Of a stretch of 64,000 nt of DNA, positions 58,170 through 64,000 are shown in pieces. This stretch comes from Pratylenchus scribneri. Taxonomy: Eukaryota > Nematoda > Chromadorea > Rhabditida > Pratylenchidae. Within the stretch, counting starts at the first letter, position 1. Each line of letters opens with the position of its first letter. The notes under the pieces were generated by a model. That model was not told the origin of the DNA. It searched no databases and worked only from the letters and a program-made list of their open reading frames with translations. Both the position numbers and the translations under genes were made by a program. The stretch spans positions 744,001-808,000 of the forward strand of contig JAQSEB010000021.1 in the NCBI GenBank assembly GCA_030063045.1. Direction: 5' to 3'.

Positions 58170-58817
58170 TTGAAAGAGGATACTTAGTACTTGACTGACT
58201 ATTTTATTGATTGGATTTTTTATAAATATTTTTGATAAAAAAACATTTTTTTTTAAATTTCTTATGAAGAAAACTTTGATGGTTCGAATTTGAATAAAAT
58301 TGCGCAATAATTGTCTTTTCATTTGGAATTAATCCCAAAATTCCTACACTCCGAAATCCAACCATTTTTAATAAAATGTTAACCTGGTCTCTTTCTTATG
58401 CTCCAACTCCAATACCCGTAAATTACCATTTGAAGTCCCCCTATGCATTGAAATTTTTTCACAAATAACCAATTTTTAGGTGAAATTAAGCCGAAATAAG
58501 CACTTTTTGTTTATCAAAAATTCCGAAAATTTCCCGCCTTAGAGGGTCACTGAAATTTTTAAGCCCCGGGGCTTCTAATAGGAAATTTACGTATTAGCCT
58601 TAACCCTTAATATGCGTTAAACTAAAATTTCATTTTCTCTCATTCTTATTGTTTTATAATAGTGTTTTTGGAAATAGATAGAGATTTTTGAACATAATAC
58701 ATAACAAAAGGAACAATCAATTGTTATGATGATTTGTTCATGTTGTCATTTTTCGGACCTAAATTCCAAAGAATTTTTCTCTAATTTTGACAATTTTATT
58801 TTATTAATTTTCAGAAA
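58170..58817. other. spacer between units III and IV with a diverged element
   Basis: 58400-58592 resembles the TATTAGAAGCCC-type element (CCCCGGGGCTTCTAATAG at its right end). The rest is the upstream region of unit IV, ending in ATTTTCAGAAAATGG. Confidence 0.5.
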
Positions 58818-60598
58818 ATGGAAGTTAAAACTGAACCACTAAATTCGGAGTGCGAAAAATATAGAAAATTGCAGCAAGATTATGCCATATTGGAGAATGA
58901 AATAATGGAATTGAGAAAAGTAAACACGGAACTGCAAAATGAAATGGCAAGGAAGGATCAAAAAAACAAACGACAAAATGATATCCTAATTGAAGAAATG
59001 GTCAAATTGAAGGGAAAATATCGCGAACTGGAAAAGCAGCAAAGCCAAAAGTCGATGATGGAGAATTCGGTTTGGTTTTTTGGTAAAATCAATGTTTAAT
59101 CAATTTATAATAGCAAAATAAATTTGATGAATTGAAAATGTTGCAAAGAGAAAATGCAAAATTGAAAAATGAAATGATTGTAAAAAGTATAATATTCGAA
59201 CAAAAAATCGCCGTGTTGAAAGAAGAATTGGCAAAAATGGAAGGACGAAATCGACCGAAAGATTTGGAAAGACAACAAAGCCAAATGTCGACGACGGAGA
59301 TGGTTTGGCATTTTTTTTTTCATGAGTACTATTTATCGATTTTTTTAGCAAACAACACATCAGATGATCTTCCAATTGAGGGAGCACAGCAGATAGATAA
59401 ATTTGCCGAAACAATGTCGAGTATATTGGATCAACAAAAACCAGTATTACAAATTATATTTATTATATAGGGAGCGGATATATCGCAAAATAGATACCGT
59501 TTTTCAGCAAATTTGCCAAAATAAGTCTCAATCAAAATCCCGAAATAAGTAATTTGTGGCTTTTTATTGCATTTAGAACATAAAATTTTCTCTCAAAAAA
59601 GTGCCAAAATAGATAAAAAATAGGGCAAAAATTTTTTATCAAAAACATGAAATAAATGCACAAAAATATCATAGGTTGTTTTCTCGTCAAATCTGAGATA
59701 AACAATAAAAGGTCAAAATCTAAAAATCCGCTCCCTATTTATACCTATTATAATTTTGAAAAATCATACAATATTTGCAGAATTTGGACAATCAAATAAA
59801 TCAGCAGACCGAAAATTCCAACACCATTATCAAACAGGAATTAGAAAATACCGAAATGCTAGCAAATTGCACATTTCAAATGCCAACAACATCATCGAAT
59901 ATGAATAATGAAGAAAATGTGGAGGAATTTATCGGATTGCAAGAATTTGAAGTTAATTCAAATTCTGTTGGTGCTAACAAAAATGTGGAGGAAGTTAACA
60001 TTGTTCAGAGCCTAAAATGCAAACCCACAAAAATTGGGAAATTTGTATGCATTTTTGATTCCCTATTAATATGTAAATTTTACTTGTGATTCAGCTAAAA
60101 TGCAATTGGCCAGGATGCAAATTTCAATCACTGTATTACAGTAAAATGCACACGCATTGGCCAACCCATACCGGGGAAAGACCTTATGTTTGTGCGGAAT
60201 GTGGCCAATCATTTGCCCAATCGGGGGCATTGAAAAGACATGAACTTATTCATAGTGGGGAGAAGCCATATCAATGTGACATTTGTGGCAAAACATTCCG
60301 GCAATCCAATCAAATGAAAAAGCATAAACGAACTCACACCGAGGAAAGGCCAATCAGTTACAATGTTGGTTTATGGCAGATCATTCAAGAATTTGAGCTT
60401 ATTAATGATCAAAAGAAAATCCATAATGAAGATTCTCTAACAAAATGTTTGGGAAACAAAAAAAAAACTAAATGTTTGAGAAATAATGGTGGGAACAAAA
60501 ACAAAAAAATGTTTAAGGAACGATGTTTGGGGGAACAAAACAAAAAAAAATGTTTGGGAAACAATGTTTGGGGGAACAAAAACAAAATGTTTGGATAA
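58818..60598 (+). CDS. coiled-coil C2H2 zinc-finger protein, unit IV (probably damaged)
   Basis: Exon 1 (58818-59069) and exon 2a (59114-59302) are two coiled-coil blocks, longer than in other units. The exon-2 equivalent (59349-59457, AETMSSILDQQKP) is out of phase if the 46-bp intron is spliced but in phase if it is retained, and its usual CAG|GT donor is CAA|AT, so the frame ends at 59470. The tail has exon 3 (59781-60044, fused with a shortened exon 4, CKPTKIGKF) and exon 5 (60095-60598) with three fingers (CNWPGC, VCAEC, QCDIC). After TEERP the frame continues into the satellite array, adding about 50 residues of CLGNN/NKNK type. It may produce a coiled-coil-only protein, or splice head exon 2a directly to exon 3 (both phase 0). 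Confidence 0.6.
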
Positions 60599-60908
60599 AA
60601 AAATGTTGGATAAAAAAATGTTTGGGAAACAATGTTTGGGGGAACAAAAACAAAATGTTTGGATAAAAAAATGTTTGGGAAACAATGTTTGGGGGAACAA
60701 AAACAAAATGTTTGGATGAACTAAAAAAATGTTTGGGAAACAATGTTTGGGGGAACAAAAACAAAATGTTTGGATAAAAAAATGTTTGGGAAACAATGTT
60801 TGGGGGAACAAAAACAAAATGTTTGGATAAAAAAATGTTTGGGAAACAATGTTTGGGGGAACAAAAACAAAATGTTTGGATGAATAAAAACATAAAATGT
60901 TTGGAAAA
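60440..60908. repeat. satellite-like array, third locus (ATGTTTGGG type)
   Basis: About 60-bp higher-order units of AAAATGTTTGGGAAACAATG plus TTTGGGGGAACAAAAACAAA. Same family as 39726-41490 and 54795-55466 but a distinct subtype. Supplies the C-terminal codons and stop of the unit IV tail. Confidence 0.9.
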
Positions 60909-61007
60909 AGCACCAAGTCTAATATTTTAAAGAATTTGCGTTAGCATGTAGGGCTTGGGGTGAATTTATAAAGCTAACTTTAACTTTCAAAATAAATATA
61001 TTTATAG

Positions 61008-62254
61008 AATTCGAGCAATCAAAATCCAACGGAAAATGCCGGAACCATAATCAAGGAGGAATGTGAAAATACCGAATGGGGAGCAAATGGGCAATTTCAA
61101 ATGCAAATAACAACATCATCGAATTTAAATGAAAAATATGTTGAAAATAATGCAATTGGTGCTACTGATCATAATGATGAGTTAATGGAAAAAATTGCAT
61201 TTGATGATGCTGAGGAAAGGAGCAGATCGTCTTCTGTCGTCGGGATGGATTTGGATGAAGAAGAGGAAATTGAAACAAGGTAAAAGAATTTTTGGTTCTT
61301 TCCTGTTTTGGGGGAGAAGGGCAAGGCGATGAAGAAAAAGAAAGAGACAGGATGATGAAGAAGAAAAAGATGAGGATGATGATGATAGGGAAGAAGATGA
61401 AAGTCTTCCTCATCATCCTCAACATCTTCCTTATGTTCATCTTCTAATCTTCATCATCATCTTCATCATCCTCTTCTTCATCATCATCTTCTTCTTCATT
61501 CCACTAGCCTCCCTAAAAACTGCAAAGTACCAGTTTTTTTGGATTTTTCCAATAAAAAACATTTTAGAAGAAGTGAGGAAGAGGGCGGAATTGGTGGAAA
61601 AATCAAATGTGCACCCATAAAAATTGGAAACATTGTATAAATTTAATATAAAATTATGTAAATTATAACAATTTTACGTAGTTAAAATGCAATTGGCCAG
61701 GATGTGAATACCAGACGGAAAAGTTGCAAAATATCGTGTCAACACATTGGCGTACCCATACCGGGGAAAGGCCATTTGTTTGCGCGGAATGCGGTCAATC
61801 ATTTCCACAATCAATCAATTTGAAAAGACATGCACTAATTCATAAAGGAGAGAAACCCTACAGATGTGATGTCTGCGGCAAATCATTCAGGCAATCCAGT
61901 ACATTGGCAAGGCATAAACGAACTCACACTGGGGAAAGGCCATATATTTGCGTGGAATGTGGCAAATCATTCAAGGATTCCGGCTCATTGATTGATCATA
62001 AACGGAAATGGAAACATACGGCTGGCGGGAAGTCATTTGTGTGTTCGGAATGCCACAAATCATTCCCGGAATATGGGCAATTGATAAGACATCGTCAAAT
62101 GGACCACAGACCAACCAACAAACATTTGAAGTTATTGAAAGAGAATGAAAGAGGAGGCCAGAATGGGAAAATGCTTTTTACATGCAATGAATGTGACCAA
62201 ATTTTTATGCGTTCAGAAGATTTGGAAATACACAAACGGCAAATGGCACATTAA
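61008..62254 (+). CDS. C2H2 zinc-finger tail cassette, unit V (no head exon of its own)
   Basis: Exons 61008-61279, 61568-61634 and 61682-62254 match exons 3-5: NSSNQNPTENAGTIIKEE, acidic end [19 protein letters not shown], and six fingers (CNWPGC, VCAEC, RCDVC, ICVEC, VCSEC, TCNEC), the longest array in the window. No start or coiled-coil exon is present after unit IV. As with unit II, the first exon is phase 0 and would accept the head of unit IV upstream. The stop is followed by a 3' flank containing ATAAAATCAATTTTATTATG. The second intron contains purine-rich/pyrimidine-rich low-complexity DNA (61300-61500). Confidence 0.75.
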
Positions 62255-63405
62255 TTTTTGATTAATTGTTTTATTTCATTTTCATGCCTATTGATTATTT
62301 TATTGATTGACAGTTGAAATTACTTATATAAATTACTCTTGATATAAAATCAATTTTATTATGTTTTGATGCTTTGATGGTTCTTATCTGATAAAAATTA
62401 TACAAATAATCGAACTTATTTGAAAAGGAATATCTCATTTGAGCGCAACCAAAACCAACTATGTGTTATAAACTGTAAAGCCAAACTACAGATTGCAGGA
62501 TAAAAATGGTCAATCCTCGCTTTTCCACATAAATCAAAGGCATAAAGTAATAATAAGTAACTGCTTAATCAATAACATTGGCAAAAAAAATTAAAAAAAA
62601 CTGAAAACTCCAATATGTAATTTATGCCACTTTATGGAGAACCTTTTTTAATTATTAATTTTCTAAACGATTAGTTTCTGTTTTTTGATCTTTTTTGTGG
62701 CCATTTTATCTTGGGATGGTATTTAATTTGCAGAAAAAAACATTGAAATTGCAGAAAAAAACATTGAAATTGCAGAAAAGAGTATTGAAAATGCAGAAAA
62801 GTTTATACCGGTTTAATGGTTTGTTCTAGACGCCTAAAACCTATACCCAATCGATAGATCTCGTCGAGACGCGTCGATTGGTGCATATTTTGTCATGGTT
62901 TGATCAAAACTTAAGGGTTTTAAACCACTTAAACCGTTTTATTGGGTTTGGTTCAAAACCAATTAAACCATGACAAATTATATATCATTCGATGCGTCTT
63001 GACGAGCTCTATCCAATGGTATATGGTTTGTAAATTTTGGACAAACCAATAAACCGGTATAAACTTTTCTGCATTTTCAATACTCTTTTCTGCAATTTCA
63101 ATGTTTTTTTCTGCATTTTAAATATTTCCCTTTTATCTTGCGCTCAGAGTTGGTACGTTGGTTGCACCTAGCTATTTTGGATAAAGGATTTTAAGTGTAT
63201 AGAGATTTTGAGTAAAGAGATTTTGAGTTGTTGCTTGTTGGTTTGCTTTTTTGTGCCCTCCACCTTCATTTCTAATTTCCACACAACAAATAGGTAAAAG
63301 TACAATCGATTCGATTATTCTATTTCTTGTCTTTTTTGAGACCAAAATTCCGAAGATTACCATTTAATTTTTTTATCCAATTTTATAAATATTAATTTTC
63401 AGAGA
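62255..63405. other. spacer with 3' UTR and a fold-back element
   Basis: 62255-62400 is the probable 3' UTR of unit V. 62730-63123 is a fold-back element. The rest ends in the promoter and ATTTTCAGAGAATGG start context of unit VI. Confidence 0.55.
62730..63123. repeat. fold-back element, GAGACGCGTC family, copy 8
   Basis: Ends carry repeated TTGCAGAAAAAAACATTGAA and inverse; inner GATCTCGTCGAGACGCGTCG and GATGCGTCTTGACGAGCTC. The layout matches copy 1, including AACCGGTATAAACTTTT. Confidence 0.85.
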
Positions 63406-63810
63406 ATGGAAGTCAAAATTGAACCATCAGCAGATCATCAAACTATTATGAAGAAAAATTACTTGGAAATGAGCAACAAATATGGAAAATTGCAGCAGAA
63501 TTATACCAGATTGCAGAAGGAAATGGCAGAAGTGCGCAAGGAAAATTCAAAATTGAAAGAGGAAATGGCGGAATTGCGAAAAGAAAATGCTAAATTGAAA
63601 GCAAAAAATAAAAGAGAAGATTTAGAAAGGCAACAATACCAAATGACGGTGATGGAAAATTCGGTTTGGCAATTTTCACTTATTGGTTTTAATTTTTTAT
63701 AGCAAAGTGGCACATTTGATGGTTTGCCAATAGTGAAAATGGTGGAAAATGGTGAATTCACTGCCGAAACAATAATGAGTGTTCAATTGGATCATCAAAA
63801 GCAATCAAAG
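63406..63810 (+). CDS. head exons of a further zinc-finger gene, unit VI (cut by the window edge)
   Basis: Exons 63406-63663 and 63703-63810 equal exons 1-2 of the other units: MEVKIEPSADHQ, then a long coiled coil that shares [18 protein letters not shown] with unit I, and exon 2 (FTAETIMSVQLDHQKQS) ending at a donor. The acidic and finger exons should lie beyond 64000. The near-identity of the coiled coil with unit I suggests a recent head duplication or gene conversion. Confidence 0.8.
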
Positions 63811-64000
63811 GTTCAAAATTAATTTATTAATTAAACATTGGATTTTTCGATAATTGGGACCAAGTCTGATCTAAAATCGAAATCGATCTGGATTATATAT
63901 CAATCTATATAGCAATTTTATTGGCCTAGAAATTGCCTTTTTACAAAATGAAATAATTGCACTTTTTATGAGTGTTGTGCCAAATTTTGATTATAATCAA

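Noticed and set aside
60437..60916. Minus-strand frames of 126 and 159 codons
   Set aside because: Tandem satellite translated in reverse; no domain and no splice context.

Overview
This window looks like nuclear DNA of a nematode, most likely a plant-parasitic tylenchid of the root-knot/cyst lineage. The evidence is strong AT richness, many short introns (some of 41-60 bp), a nematode cuticle collagen, three nematode-type serpentine receptors, a SPRY protein, and an F-box-type protein whose C-terminal half matches the expanded cyst-nematode family as I remember it. The species cannot be fixed from the sequence. All gene models are hand-spliced: I joined exons by GT/GC...AG borders, phase, and agreement between paralogs or known families.

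Layout. 0-2 kb: SPRY protein (+) and a relic of a truncated cullin (-). 3.6-5.6 kb: 7TM receptor (-). 7-8.7 kb: F-box-type gene (+), ending in a 26-bp minisatellite. 9.3-10.9 kb: a cullin-3-like protein that stops after the first cullin repeat (+). 12-14.7 kb (-) and 16.1-21.1 kb (+): a divergent pair of Srsx-like receptors. 22.9-27.0 kb: cuticle collagen (+). 28.7-30.4 kb (+), 39.4-43.0 kb (-) and 43.6-47.0 kb (-): three paralogous MATH-BTB genes. 30.6-33.9 kb: remnant of a BEL/Pao-type retrotransposon with a gag ORF only. 34.2-38.1 kb: a nine-exon protein with two FLYWCH/WRKY-like C2HH domains (+). 47.9-49.9 kb: PINX1 orthologue (-). 50.4-64 kb: tandem array of C2H2 zinc-finger genes built from repeated head exons (coiled coil) and tail exons (acidic segment plus fingers), continuing past the right edge.

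Repeats shape the region. At least ten fold-back elements share a core containing GAGACGCGTC. Several other inverted-repeat families, minisatellites, and a satellite with the motif AAACATTTTAATGTTT at three loci lie almost entirely in introns and between genes.

Possible joint function. F-box proteins (SCF ligases), MATH-BTB proteins (CUL3 adaptors), SPRY proteins and a CUL3 fragment are all ubiquitin-ligase parts. The CUL3-like gene keeps much of the BTB-facing region but lacks everything needed to bind RBX1, so a decoy or competitor role is a testable idea. The zinc-finger array has more tails than heads with matching splice phases, so one promoter may serve alternative finger sets.
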